Assembly (NCBI GenBank): GCA_016800925.1
Contig: JABCPU010000268.1
Coordinates: 28,528-92,527 of the forward strand
Length of the DNA: 64,000 nucleotides
DNA from: Suillus spraguei
Lineage: Eukaryota; Basidiomycota; Agaricomycetes; Boletales; Suillaceae
Direction of reading: 5' to 3'
Part shown: in pieces, positions 23,377 to 36,410 of the stretch
Position numbering within the stretch: the first letter of the stretch is position 1
Layout of the letters: each line of letters begins with the position of its first letter
The notes under the pieces: generated by a model
Databases searched by the model: none
Told to the model about the DNA's origin: nothing
The model's input: the letters and a program-made list of their open reading frames with translations, nothing else
Translations under genes and position numbers: made by a program

Positions 23377-23642
23377 TCATTCGAGGCCACACGCATATAC
23401 GATGCTTTCTGTCTACCACGCCGGTGAGTCAACAGATCCTGAATGAAACTACTCAAACTCACCTCTTTGCCATTATCATATGTTATGGTCAACTCTGGCA
23501 CGCAATGAAAGCCAGGGCAACACTGATCTTTACCCTTCGTGCAATAGTCGCCACCCATAGTGCATTGACTGTTAGCACTGACAATCATAGACACTTTCAA
23601 AGCAGCAATAACAGCGAGGACGACTTGGAAGGAGGGACGCAT
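23377..23642 (-). CDS. Small secreted six-cysteine protein, knottin-like
   Basis: Model: exon 1 complement 23463-23642, a 50-nt GT-AG intron 23413-23462, exon 2 complement 23377-23412; 71 residues plus stop. Start MRPSFQVVLAVIAALKVSM is a signal peptide with cleavage likely after SANS or so. The mature part has cysteines in the order C-x6-C-x5-CC-x4-C...C, i.e. six cysteines with a vicinal pair, the spacing of inhibitor-cystine-knot folds (QCTMGGDYC, DQCCPGFHC, then YACGLE at the end). The last cysteine comes only from the spliced exon 2, which supports the intron. The function is unknown; a secreted effector or antimicrobial peptide are options. I chose the ATG that starts the signal peptide rather than upstream in-frame ATGs. 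It sits between pieces of the deleted HET copy. Confidence 0.65.
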
Positions 23643-23681
23643 TATTTGTGTTCTTGGAAATAAATCGGTAGGAAGGTGTCC

Positions 23682-23688
23682 TTTTATA
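23682..23688 (-). promoter_or_regulatory. TATA box of the small secreted protein gene
   Basis: TATAAAA on the minus strand, 40-46 nt upstream of the chosen ATG at 23642. The position supports that start rather than the longer upstream frame, which would place the TATA box inside the coding region. Confidence 0.6.
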
Positions 23689-24127
23689 CCAGTCTGGGCA
23701 GAATTTGTAACAAACAGACGACATTTGCCCTGCCAGCAGATAGCTGACGAAAATTTGTGAAGCCTTCGCATCGCGTAACAAACTACTAATGTGTTGTTCT
23801 ATCAACTGCGCTGCACCAATGGGACGCAGAAACGCTGCTCGCTGTAGCTCATCTGATCTCACGCATTTTTTTTATTAAAAAAATCGTTTATTGACCGGTG
23901 GGGCAGGCCCTATGGTAGTCACATGTGTGGGATACATTTTATCTAAACTGCATTTCTATGTACGAGAACCCCAACCAGCGGCCAATGGCTGCGTACCCCG
24001 GAAAAGGTCCATAGTCAAACTCATCTTTTTACGCATTTAAGGTTGTACATGCCACCCTACATTTATAACTTGCCATCAAATTTCTCCCGAGATAGTGGGT
24101 TAACCCCTTCCATTCCAGTGACGCATA

Positions 24128-24205
24128 TATATACGTAGGATGGTTGCCGACGGTGAGTCAATAAATCCTTGATAAAACTACCTGAGACACGTTATTCGTG
24201 AGATA
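24128..24205 (-). pseudogene. Relic of a second secreted-protein gene (intron region)
   Basis: The plus-strand string cggtgagtcaataaatccttgataaaactac resembles the intron of the secreted-protein gene (ccggtgagtcaacagatcctgaatgaaactac at 23421). Only about 70 bp match, so this is a small duplicated remnant. Confidence 0.4.
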
Positions 24206-24232
24206 TGATATGGAATATCGGAAATAAATTTT

Positions 24233-24530
24233 ACGGAGAAACGGGCGAATCACTAAACAAACTCATCAACGCCCACTTGAAACAGATCTACTCGCTGGAC
24301 TTTTCTCCCGATGGAAAAGTACTGGCCAGTGTTCGTCAGACCAAACGATGAAACTGTGGAACACCAAAACCTGGCAGGAACAAGTAGATCCGATCGGGTG
24401 TGCTAGTTATGTCCACTGCGTACGATATGCGCCGTCTGGAGAACTTCTTGCCATCGCAACATTGTACAATATTCAAATTTATAATTCAGGCAGAAGAAAA
24501 CGCGTCGCATCCTTCAAGGGTCATGCATTA
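24233..24530 (+). pseudogene. WD40 fragment from a deleted WD40-TPR-HET copy
   Basis: Encodes about 1.5-2 WD40 blades that match copies B and C closely (IYSLDFSPDGK, TMKLWNTKTWQEQ, VHCVRYAPSGELLAIATLYN, IQIYNSGRRKR) with one frame break near 24335. It ends abruptly at about 24530, where the reverse-complemented 3' end of copy A begins. It is convergent to copy A, so the two genes are fused tail-to-middle. Confidence 0.8.
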
Positions 24531-24534
24531 CGTC

Positions 24535-27500
24535 CATGTTATCAATGGAAGTAATATCTTTGACTTGTGCGATGATGTCATAGTCTGACGCGATCCTCTT
24601 GTATTCTCCGATATGCTGCCGTGCTAGTAAAAATGCGTTGAAAGGCTGTCTGAGGCGAACCATCAACCGCAAGGCTCCCATGCTCTCCGTATCGTTTGTG
24701 ATGTCAGGCTGCTCTACGAAGTCAGGTACCCCGAGGAGATTTCGATCCCATGGACGTCCGTCGAATGGGCCTTGCACGTGAGAACTGAAGTAGTGGTTCT
24801 TTGGTGGTTATCAGCAGATCATTAAGTCCATCTGCCTTGATCTCATACGTGTCCTGGGCTAGGCCGCGGCTCGGTCCGACATCCGTAACATGAAATGAGA
24901 TGCAAGGTAAATGAAGTCTGCAGTTTGCGAACCGAGGAGCTCTTAGCTGTAAAAGCTGGTCATAGAATTTTAATGCTACATCCGTAGGCACGGTTTGTCG
25001 CAGCGAAGAGACTTGTGTGTGAATATCATCTTCAGACAAAGATGGAAGGGTGCGCGGAGTAGTGTAAGAAACGATATGGGCCGGAAGGCAGCTATTGAAC
25101 TCGGAAGGTTGTCCGATCCAGTCAAGGACAGTGATGTCGCCCGAACGAGCAACGATCTCCTGCAGGAGCCGCCCGAGCGCATTCTGCTTCTTCTCGCCAT
25201 AAATCACAGGCAGGGCGATACCAAAGATGCCACATAATGAATACGCGATATCTTCCTGCACAGTGGTGATACGCTTCGATGCCCATTGCAATTTCTCTCG
25301 CGCGCCGCTCATACCTGGACGGAAGGCCACCAGGGCCCGTGCATCTATGCCCGTGGCATCCTCTAACTCCTTCATGATTGCAGGGGACTCTTTGTGATTG
25401 GGAGAGCTATCGCCGAGATATAGCGACCAATCCTTTTGATAAAAGAGAACAACTTTCGGAGCGACGAATTCTTGGAAGGTCCATCCTCGATGATTCCAAA
25501 AACTCCTGGCCAGTGCTCCGGGCCGGGATGAAGGAGGGACATCGCAGAGGTAGACAATGGTAAGCGCTGAGTGGCGGTACCAGATGAACATGGAATTGAC
25601 CGATTCTTGAACCTCAGTGTTGCTCCTCTTGTCGATGCAGCATGTGTCCATCCATGCCCATCTATACCCAGTATCACGAGCGACTTTGCAGAACGACTGC
25701 AGTTTTGCGATGCCACCGAGTCCATTCAACTCGTACACGACTTTGTCCTGGATGTCTTGCAGCAGCGCCTCCATTTCTTCCCACCTGTGTGATAGCAGGA
25801 CGCAGCGGAAGTACATCACCACGACTTCTTTGATGCGCTCCGTTCGGAGGTCTAAATGTTTCGTTGTGAGTGACACAAGCTCCTTGTACTCTGTGCTCGT
25901 TTTGAAGGCGTTTATTTGTGCCGTTCTATCGCACAAAGACCCGTAGAAGTGTTAAGCAGACGAAGGGGAGCATTGTCGAGTTCAATCCAAACAGCTCTTT
26001 GAATAGCATCTTCTGCTTGGGATGGATGGATATACTGCTGACGCAGGTCTGCAGAACGAGATAGGCATTTCGAGACAATGCAGCAGTGTTCCATGGCTTA
26101 CCTCGTATTTGCGTTTCAGAAGCTCCGTCCAACTTGGACAACATGATTGTGAAGGCATCAATAGCCTCGTCGTAACGTTGTGCGCCACGCAGCGCTGCAT
26201 GTGTCAACTGGTATCCAACACGAGACGAAGGATCGAGTTCGATGACCTATATATCGCTGAGGTCAACATGGGCCACAAAAATTGAGAGACCATGGCACCT
26301 TTTGTGCGTCCAAGAGTGCATCCTCCCATAGCATTTTACCTAAGTTTGCCTCGCTGCGATTAACAAAGGCAACATCAGATGTACAACCCAGGTCGATCAC
26401 TGCCGAGTATAGTTCAATAGCGCTTTCATAATTTCTTGCAGCGAGAGCAGCATCTCCTTTGGTAAGACACCGCGCGCTGCATTTTTCCGTGAAAGCTGAG
26501 TGAAATACGAGTGAGGACTGTAGCCTGCGTCCACAACTTCAGACTTGCCGTTGGACCATTCAAGGCAGTTGGCCTCTGTTATATCATCACTCGCATCCAT
26601 CATGCATCGATATGATTTCATGGCATCTTGAAGTCTACCTGCGCAAAGGAGTGCATCACATCGCTTCTGGTGTGCAGTGAGCCACAATGATTCGAGGTCC
26701 CACCCGAAGAGCTGGACAAGGGACTTAGTTATCAAATTTCAGATGTGTATTAACGTACCACCACCAAGTCCTCGTATATATGATGCATGTCCAATTTCGA
26801 TGATAAAGTGCTGCAATTGATGGCGGCAGTGAAATGCTCAGCTGCTTCGTCGTAACGTGCGCCATGCGAGGCTTTGATTCCCAGCTGAACATGTAGATAT
26901 GCCTGATATGCAAGTTGCAAAGATTAGTGTTGATGGCCCAGCGTTGCTGCATGATACTTACTTGCACGATATGACACGCGCGGGTATCGGCGTTTGGACA
27001 ACCGGTGGTAAGTTCTTTGAGGAGTAGACTTGCCTCGTCATGTTGATCTGCACCGAAAAGAGCGATGGCCTGAAATACGGCATGAAGCAGATAGTATGTG
27101 AGGCAAGTGTAACATACCTTGATCAAGAGCAGAAAATGAGTGGTTTGCGAATTTTGGTCCGTGTACATTGATGCGACATCAAACACTGCCCTTGCGTCTG
27201 TAATGTAGCCTTTTCCGCAGAAGGCAATTCCCTTAGACATATAGCCTGTCAATGATGGCTTAATGTTGATGGACTGTATTACCGTGGAGTTAGACTTCTG
27301 TAAGGGAGCTATAAGGGTCAGTGAATCTTACTTTAATTGCGTCCTGAAGGGCACGATCCCAGTCATGTTTCCGAGCCATAACCAATGAGCGATGGGAGTA
27401 GGAAATATGACTGTTGGAATTGGTGTTGATATACTGGGTGAGTAGCTCTTCTGCGATAGACAATTCTCCGCTTATACATGCAAAGCGAGCCGTCGTGATG

Positions 27501-28462
27501 GCTAGGATCTGCACGAAACATGCTCAAATTGCGAATTGCAGGACATGAGTCAAAGACGGAAACATACCTTTGGATGAGGTACTGCCCACTCCGAGATGAT
27601 GTAATTGCCACTTCCACTGAGGATATGCTTCCCATCCACAGAGAAAGTGACGCATCCTGTCCCGGATGGGTGCTTGAAGGTGGCAATGGTTCGTCGATCT
27701 GAGAGCTGCCAGAGACGAACATGGTGGTCATTAGATGCGGAGGCGACGAGGGTGCCAGCAGGATTAACAACGATGGCAAAGATAGATTTAGAGTGACCCG
27801 TCCAAGGATCACCAACTGCTGCCAGGTCGATGTATCCCATTCGCGTATGGTAGGATCAGAATTACTACCGCCTGTGAGAAGGCGTGTGCCATCAGGCGTC
27901 CACGCGAGTGAGACGTCGTTGTTGAAGAATGGAACGCGTTCCCTTGTGCCTGAATTATATACCTGAATATGTCCAATGTCGCGATGGCAAGAAGTTTCCC
28001 ATCCGGCGAATGCCGTATGTCGCGGACATCACTATCACATTCAACTGGATCTCCTTGTTGCTCCCAGGTTCGGGCGTTCCACAGTTTCGTTGTTTTGTCC
28101 CGTGAACCACTGGCCAGTGCTGTTCCATCCGGAGAAAAGTTCAACGAGAAAATATATGTGGAGTGGGCTTTGATGGGTTGGGTAAGTGATTCGCCAGTTT
28201 CTCCGTCCCAGACGATGACCTCTCCGTCATGATCACCGCTTGCTATCAATTTTCCATCTCGTGATACTGCTAAACTCAGCACCCAATTGTGATGCTCCAT
28301 CTTCCTCACCATAACGCCTGTTTGTAAGTCCCACAGACGAAGCGACTCGCCTGAGGCTGTAACCATCCGCCGTTTATCGGGGAAAACTGCGACGGCCATT
28401 ACCCAACTTTCATGACCTTCAAACTCTCGCATGGGCGTAGTGATTGGAATGAGCTCCGACAT
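24535..28462 (-). pseudogene. WD40-TPR-HET protein, copy A
   Basis: Read right to left: ATG at 28462, then a seven-bladed WD40 propeller (28462 to about 27545: VAVFPDKRRMVTASGESLRLWD, FSLNFSPDGTALASGSRDKTTKLW, TLVASASNDHHVRLW), then TPR exons (about 27510-26100: ARKHDWDRALQDAIK, GYMSKGIAFCGKGYI), then a C-terminal HET domain (25936-24800) with CVLLSHRWEE, YRWAWMDTCCIDKRS, RGWTFQEFVAPKVVLFY, ASKRITTVQEDIAYSLCGIFG and LPVIYGEKKQNALGRLLQEI. HET domains in ascomycetes trigger incompatibility cell death. No NACHT or NB-ARC motif is present between the domains. Frame breaks: near 27965 and near 27825 in the WD40 part and near 24755 in the tail. The last residues are replaced by the fused WD40 fragment. 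It has a single copy of the exon that is duplicated in B and C, so it keeps the simpler layout. It is either a recent pseudogene or a gene with assembly indels. Confidence 0.8.
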
Positions 28463-29220
28463 TTTACTGGATGTTGATAATGTTGGGCGTGGTTGTGGAC
28501 TTTGGAAGGACTGCGGGTGTCTTACTTTAAGTTGTAGAGGTGCGTGTATTGCGCGTTTATGCTACTCCACTGCATTGGTACCCATTGCCCAGGCACGAGC
28601 CCTCCACGCCTCCATCACTGTTATGGCAAGAATGTAAATGTACTGTATCAATTCCATATTTGCCATCCTCGATATATGCGTTCGACTCTTGTCATCAAAG
28701 CTTTACGAATGTATCGTATGATTCGTATCCCATCCAATCGAATAGTCAATGCTTCCCGGTCCTCGAATTCGGCTATCCATCCTAAATATCGTTGTTTTTC
28801 ACGTCACCGTGAAGTTCGAACGCATGCATCTAGCTGATTGTAATATTCGCCCTTCATCCTGTGCACTCCAAACCTGTGCATGTTTTGCAAGCAGCCAAAG
28901 TTCTATATTCTATTCGTGAGTGCCGTCACCAATTCTATCACAGAAGAGTGCGCGTTCTGCTCATGATTCGGCTCTACTTTGAGCTTTGCCCACTCCAGGC
29001 CAAACTGGTTTCAGTTTATTCGCCAATCCCCTCTCGAGTCCATCTCCTTCGTGACATGATAAGTACCAGTATAACATGGTCACTGACTTCCGGTGGGTCT
29101 TCACCACTGAGCCAAGCTACGCTCAAAGGTGTTTTGGGAATGCCGCATCTACCGTACAATCAGTTGTCCCTAAGACCAAATGAAATTGACACCGAAACTC
29201 GTCAAAAATTCAGTTTTATT
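28463..29220. repeat. Conserved upstream block of copy A
   Basis: The reverse complement matches the upstream blocks of copies B and C (the run from the start codon out through cctccatcactgttatggcaagaatg, the shared catgcat/aaagttct string and ccaattctatcacagaagagtgcgc). It likely holds the promoter. Short frames cross it on the plus strand without a stable reading frame across copies. Confidence 0.6.
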
Positions 29221-29584
29221 TGAGTTGTGTTATGTAATCATTATGCAATTAAATTCATATATGGCACTTGGTTGGTTAATGGTCCAGTGTTGAGTATGTT
29301 GGCAATTTGAGGGAGAACGTTGGAAAAATTTATTGTATGATATGGTTAGTATAAATTGTGAGTCACTATTCCTCACGTAAGCGATGAAGATATGGGTGGC
29401 TCGCGCTCAGTGGCTGTCGCTTAACTCCATTTGTTTGACGCTGTTAGAATTCAAAGCTTTTGCCTTGTGTTGCCTGTTACCGAAGGTAATCGTGTGCCCG
29501 TTGGTGCCCATTCAAAAGTACCCATAGCAACCTGGAAGAGTTACTTCTCGAACGCAAACTGTGAACTGCATCCACCACCTGCAA

Positions 29585-31507
29585 TGTTCTATCACGCTAT
29601 CGCGAAGGGGAAGAAGCCCTTTCAGGCGGCATCTCATGTTATCACGAACAGTTCTTCTACTCTTTTTTCACGCGTCTTTGTCAAGCGTAGAATCAGTCTA
29701 TCAGGAACTGTGCGCTCACTCAAGCGGGGTGCATTGAGACGATCGCTTTCAACTAGAACCAGTATTCCTCCAGAAGCTGCACCACCACCACCACCACCAC
29801 CACTAAGCTCGCATGGCGTTCCACTCTACAGTATGCTTTTTTGTGAACAAGAGAGTACATGTACATCTGACCTCGCCGAATTTAGGACGTCTTATGTTGG
29901 CGTGGACAAAAACACCAACAAAATGGTACCCGCTTCCCTTGGCCGTTGGGGCCATCCTCCTCGTCGTCATCCAATACCGCAAGAAAGTAGCACTTGCAGA
30001 GAATGAGGTTCATGTCGATGATGAAGGTCGTGAAATTATCAAGCTCAAAGGTCCATGGCATGTGCGTGTCACCGATTAGTTATCGAATCATGTTTATTAA
30101 AATGGTCTCGTGCAGGTCCACGTAATAGGCGCTCTTCCACTCCGAAACATGTCACGCATCTGGGGCTATATGAACTCGCTCGAACTGCCAGTTTGGATAC
30201 GGCCTTACGGTTTCCGGCTCTATGCATATGTTTTTGGCTGCAACCTGGAGGAAATCGACCCTGATGATCTAACGCAATATGCCAGCCTGGGTCAATTTTT
30301 CTACCGAAAACTAAAACCTGGCGCTAGGCCCATAGACAATGCTATCCTTGTGAGGGTTTATCTCTATTCAAGAGCTTTCATTTAAAGGTATTACAGGTCA
30401 GCCCCGCCGACGGTACCGTTTTACATCTCGGAACTATTGAGAATCTTCGAGTGGAGCAAGTCAAGGGAATCACCTATTCATTGGATGCTCTCCTCGGCGT
30501 GGAACGTTCAGATCTAGCAAGCCCAACTTCGACGGTAATCGAATTTCCAGACCGAGAAATGTCTCACGTGACAGACCAAGAATTTGCTAATGTGAACGGC
30601 ATCGAGTATAGCTTAGACCAACTCCTGGGTGTATCCACACCTTCTACTCCGGGTACCGTAACACCTCCAAGCCCTACAACTCAATCCGCCTCTGAGGAAT
30701 CATCTTCCTGTGCCAAAGAAATTTGGTGAGCAGATTGATGCGTCTGTGGAGCATCCAGGATCACTCCAAGAAACTATCGCGCATGATGCCTCCGTTGCTC
30801 GCGAAATGGGCCTTAGACCTTCAATTGAGCGGAGGAGAAGCACTTCGGGCACAAGCGTTAAAGAAGGCAATGCACTTTACTTCACTGTCATCTACCTCGC
30901 TCCGGGCGATTATCACCGGTTCCACAGCCCCACTGCTTGGGTAGTGGAGAAACGGCGCCACTTCGTTGGTAAGTCCTCGTGGACATGTTTCGTGTACTGC
31001 TGATCGCACGTGGCTTCAAGGTGAACTCTTCTCCGTTTCCCCGTGGATGGCAAAGCGGCTGCAAAACCTCTTCGTTCTGAATGAAGAGTCGCCCTTCTCG
31101 GTCGATGGAAATTCGGTTTCTTCGGTATGATCCCCGTTGGTGCTACTAACGTAGGCAGCATCAAGATCAACTTTGACACTGTATGTATTATTCCATTGAT
31201 ATAACAAGCGCAGTTTATGCTGATATCGTACTTGAAGGCTCTTCGCACTAACGTCCGAGGCAGACCCCCTCCTCCGGACTTATAACGAGGCCGTTTACTC
31301 AGCAGCGTCTCCTATCCTTAACGGCCAACCGTTGACTGCCGGTGAGAGATGGGCGGATTCTGCTTGGGAAGCACCATCGTGCTGGTTTTCGAAGCCCCAA
31401 AGACGTTCGAATTCACCCTCAAAGCTGGGCAGAAAGTCAAGGTTGGAAACCGCATCGGTGGCGTGCCCCATGATTCTGGGGCGGCTCACAAAGTGAAGAC
31501 CGACTAG
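29585..31507 (+). CDS. PSD1: Phosphatidylserine decarboxylase, mitochondrial type
   Basis: Converts phosphatidylserine to phosphatidylethanolamine at the inner mitochondrial membrane. The N-terminus ([13 protein letters not shown]..., Arg/Ser-rich) is a mitochondrial presequence followed by a proline run and a membrane segment ([16 protein letters not shown]). Exons: 29585-29830, 29886-30061, 30116-30349, 30397 onward, with GT-AG introns also at about 30970-31020 and 31180-31238. Landmarks: [87 protein letters not shown] and the autocatalytic LGST at 31364-31375, where the serine becomes the pyruvoyl group. Four one-base breaks (about 30705, 31083, 31277, 31350) interrupt the conserved frame. 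The gene is normally single-copy and important, so these look like assembly errors more than decay. Confidence 0.87.
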
Positions 31508-31673
31508 ATGTTCGCGAACCGCAGTCGCAGACGATCTACATTAACGTATCTTATGACGATGACGAATGTTTATGATACCCTCGCATAGACTACCCTCATC
31601 ATAAATGATAGTTGCAACGGTGTGTCATTATGCGGGAATGTAGTACAAGACTATATTATACAACAAGCTAAGT

Positions 31674-34600
31674 CTACATTTTAAGCACAGAAGATCCAGT
31701 GGCTACCAAGATCCTATACTGGGACTGAGTTTGCTTGTCAATGAAACGGAAGTGAACAACTAACAAGTTAACGTACCCAAATGTTTCTGAGCCCTGTAAC
31801 TGGCGAACCGGAGTGCCCATACCATCAGCTGTTGTATTAAATACCTTGATAGAACACATTAGTTGCTTGAACTGACAGTTTAATGGAGAGCTTACCGTGT
31901 TGCCCCACCAATGTTGCAATCTCTCCCCATCTGATGAAATTGTTTGAACATTTGTCAGCAACTGTGGTAACATTTACTTACCGACCCATTTTCCGGATAT
32001 TGCAATCTGTCCACCGGTAAATGATAGCTAGAGTTGTGATCAAGTGGACTCACACGAAAAATATGAAGATTACAGAAACAGCTAGTCCGGCATCCAGTGC
32101 TGCCGACAAGACATCTATGTAACTCTCGTCATACGGCGCGAATAGTGCCGATAATCCACTTACAATTGTATTTTGTCCACCATGCAAAATTGCGCCTGTA
32201 AAACTGCATCAGAAGGCGCTGTAGATGCTTTCAAACGGGAAACAAACCTTCGTATAACGTACTGGAAGATGAAACCGACAAGCCTGCAATATATCGGTGA
32301 GTCAATGCACCACATGACAAACGCTGCGCACGCACGCCCACGGTACATAATTGAGCGCAGAAGCCGGGGGAATCCTGAAGGTGCCGCTAAATATTAGAGG
32401 GCTATGGTGTATGATGTCATGATGTCCGAAGGAATGATGCCATGAACTTACAAACTAGTCAAAGTGTCAATCAGTCGGCAGTTTTGGTCGAGATAATAAC
32501 CCACTTCATGTATCGTATCAAACTGTTTGGATACCGCTTCATCGCGAGCCAACCCATAATAGGGCTCACCGTTCCAATGATGAAGAACACCAACACGGCT
32601 GGAAGTGTGACTGTAACGTCTCTATTGTTAAGCCAGTAATGGGACATACAACTGCAAGAGGACATTCGGTCCCAATGAGGTTTAAGGGTATAGTGGTGAC
32701 TTACTGATACAATTGCCCGGAACCAAACAAACGTTCTGGGCCGATTACACCTATTCGCCAGAGTCAATTCACCCTTCCCGAGGCACCAATCTAATGAACG
32801 TACCCAGAAGATGGATGCAGTGCCAAATACCTCCGTACTAGGACAGGTGAAACTACGCGGTGTTGAGTATAGATACTATACTGAATATTCAAACATACCC
32901 GTCTTTTTGAGTACTACTAACATGTCTCTATAATAAACTCAGCCTCATCAAACAGTCACCAACATTGACACTTACGGTATGATAGAGAACATCCACGATT
33001 GAACGCCCAATTGCGCAGTTCCAGCGACTATCGTAGCCACAATCTGACACCAGAACATTTTTCGAGGAGGGATTTTCATGTAGTGACCAAGCTTGAAGTC
33101 GGACGTAAATATCAGGGCTTGAGTCATAGTCTACGAGCGTCAATACACAAAAAACTGGAGGATATGGTACACACAATATAGCCGAAGGTCTTAAACAGCA
33201 TCATTGCTACCGGTTTGCCAGGTAGCGAATATCTAAATAGCAAGCTATCAGATGGATTGATGCTATGGACCAGCGTAGACTTACCAATAATCAGCTCTGT
33301 GATCACGCTAGGATATTTTAGTTATGACAAGTTTACATCCATGATCATGTGACGTACTTCAACCCAACTTGCTGATTGGTGATTGCCTGTATCATACCGC
33401 ATGGAATCACATAGGGTAAGGCTTAAAGGCACATGGACGTTCATACAATAACACCTTGAGATCTTGACAACTCACCGATCAAAAGCGCTATGACAAAAGC
33501 CCAAACTGGCATCTCTGTAGGCCAAATTTCGATGCTGATGACACCCAATGCAAACATGAAAGCGAATAGAGACAAATACCACCTGGTACGATTGAGTTAG
33601 AATCCCTGTTGGGATTTTTTTGACATTACCATTCTGGAACTTGTGGGTATCGATTCATAAGGCGAGCATGAATGTCAGCCTGTTCCCCGAGTGACCGTCG
33701 CGCTTGATACCAAATTTGCTTCCGAAAATGAATATAGCAGTGAACGATAGTCGCTAAGACATTTCTGTCAATCTGTGTCATAGCTACAGTGCATACTTCC
33801 TTACCAGTAATGGAGGCAAACGAGAGACTAATGAAAAAGGGGTTGTTTAATAGAAGACAAGATCGATTACCAAGTGGTGAGCTTACCCATAAGACATCAC
33901 GAACGTTGTTCTGTTATCGAGGTGGGTATATTACCAGAACCAAGAGTGTGACTACTTACGGAATAAATATTGGACTGTACTCCTTGTATGCTGTCGCGTT
34001 GAAAGTGCCTTCTGAAGTTAATATCCGGGTGACGTTGTATGTGTTCTGCGTGTTGTCGAAAGAGGTCCTTGATGAAATGCTAGCAAGGATTAAGCTGACA
34101 TCATGTAGGGGAGAGACAGCGATTAGACGAACGGCATGTATAGAGAAAACCAGGTATTTTTAAACTACGAAGGAGTCAACTCGTCGGGTGTGAAATATTC
34201 GCGGATTACTCACATATAATATAGGTGTTACTATCCCTAGGATAATGGTTCAATAACCAGTCAAAAAAATGCCTCGTACTCACAATAGAAAATTACAAAG
34301 CCAATAATAACGTTCGCTGTTGCCCACCCTGATGTTGACGGGAATTAGACTGAACATTAAGGAGATACGTGAAGGCTTACAAGGTGTGGCTAGTGGTGAC
34401 CCATTATATCTGGACAACCAAGCTTAGAATGCCAATAAAGTAGGAACAACTGAGAGCATACGCAATTTGGGCCCAGTCAAACGTTATCACAGACATTCCC
34501 TGAATTAAAATTCTAAAATCATGATAGGAAGTAAGCAACCATCAACATACCATACCGTGGACGTAGCTAGTTCTGTCAGCACGCGGTACATAATCTTTTA

Positions 34601-36008
34601 GTGAACAAAAAGACGTACCCAAAGAGCTGTGAAACAACTAGGTGTTCTGCGTGAGAGACGGATCATGTGTCAGTGGTTCGATACTCACCAGGATCGTCAG
34701 GCCAAATCCATGTTACCCAAGAAAACCACGAAAGGGCCATGACTGTGCAAAAAAAAAATACAAAACAAGGTCGCGATAGGGAATATGCCTTACACAGGTA
34801 CCAGGGAAAAAGTCTAGTACATTAAAAAGTTAAATTAGACAGAGAATCGGAGCTAGAGGAATACATACACCACAAGAATGCGCTTGTGAAAACATAGACG
34901 AAGAAGCGTTCTCGGCTTAAGCCGCCTAATTGTCCGATCCCAGCATACTGCTCGGAGTGAAGAGTATTAAAGAGTGCACAGCTGACGAGAGTCGCGGGCC
35001 AGATCATGCTTGGAGGCGATACAAGAAACCGTCGTGTGATTCCCCGGTGGAGAAACCCATTAGTTGTGTTGACATCACCAAAAACCACTGATCTGGCGGG
35101 AACAGTTCATGAGCATGCGGTTCAATCTTGATAAGGCGATATGGAAGACGAACAACTGAAATTGAATTTCTGATTATAGAAAACTCTTTGCACGGGCGAT
35201 GATGTCCGTCTAATTTTGGTGCTTTGAATGCATGCTTTGTGATACTTCGGGAAGGACTTACTGCATAAGCAGATGTCGCACCCACCGAAGCATGATCTAT
35301 TGTGGGCGGGTGGTGGTAACACAACAATAATAAGGTTTTAAAGAAGGAACTCACTGTTATCAGCACGTGCTCTTTGATAGTGAAGGGACCAGGATTTAGT
35401 GAAATCCCAAAGACCTTTTTTCGAGGAAGATAAGCGGCACAGACACGGCCGATTGGAAACGAGAGTAGCTGAGCGACTATGCCAGTGATGGGTACGCTGG
35501 GATAGCGGAAGAAGAAAAACTGGTTAACACCAGGCATGATGATTGCCCAGGCCAAGCCTAACACCCATACACGGAGGGTTGTCACATCTATGGACGGATC
35601 GTCTGTGTTTGCGACAGCAGAACGAACCTCTGGATAGGGCGATTCGTCGTCAAATTCTGTGTCATGTGCTGCTGCAGGGTCGAGGTTCGGGTCGTCAAAG
35701 TCCGCTCTATTATTGATGGGAGTCTGTACAAGTTTCATTTCAAATTCAAGGATGACTGCATAACGCGCGAAAGGAAGACGTACAGTGAATGCAGAAGCTG
35801 AGAGCTCCGTCCGACTTCATAAATATTGGGTATCTGCAAGGTGTTCTGACACAGAAAACTCACTTGGTGAACTTAAGGGTTGCACACGGTTGTTAACCTG
35901 TTGATCCTCAGTAGCCTCACTCTCGACGTTGGCAGAACTCTTTGAATTGACTCGGAGAAGTTGCAAAGGGAATGCAGCAGATTCAGAGACGAACTCTGTG
36001 GACATCAT
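31674..36008 (-). CDS. OPT-family oligopeptide transporter
   Basis: OPT proteins are proton-coupled plasma-membrane importers of tetra/pentapeptides and related compounds. On the minus strand the first exon (from 36008) is a soluble N-terminal tail; then DESPYPEVRSAVANTDDPS, LGLAWAIIMPGVNQFFFFRYPS, GIVAQLLSFPIGRVCAAYLP, SLNPGPFTIKEHVLI (35738-35360), CALFNTLHSEQYAGIGQLGG with LSRERFFVYVF (about 34985-34870), WYLSLFAFMFALGV with IEIWPTEMPVWAF (about 33590-33490), VITELIIG and LPGKPVAMMLFKTFGY (about 33305-33180), and HWWGNTV near the C-terminus (31900). It is split by many short introns; about 14-16 membrane helices are expected. I did not resolve every exon. ORC5 lies upstream in the same orientation. 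Confidence 0.82.
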
Positions 36009-36410
36009 GCAGGAGTTGGAGGGGAGCGTTTGTTTGATGCAGGCTTGAGAGTTTTCACACTGAAAGTGTAATTATGGAAGGCACTGGTAGCAATTGATAA
36101 ACTAGGACCTTTATTAGTGCACTGGTATTACCTCCACATTCTAGTCGAATCTTCCCACATAGGAAACACGTCTTGAAGTGGTTGGTCACAAGACATACAA
36201 TCGACAATGGTACTTGCCAAGTCGTAAATTGAGTAAGTACTACAAATTAAAAGAAATCACATTGTTGTGATCGATGACGGTTCACCGTCATGTGAATGCA
36301 ATGACCGGTGACCCCTCAATGGGATATCGCAGACTCCTACAAAGTAAATACTTTGTAGTACACATTATAACAGGTACAGATAAATGTGCAATGATCATAC
36401 TGTCGGAGCA

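Noticed and set aside
29785..29806. CCA trinucleotide repeat as a microsatellite of interest
   Set aside because: It lies inside the PSD presequence region and encodes a proline run that is common in this position; not unusual by itself.
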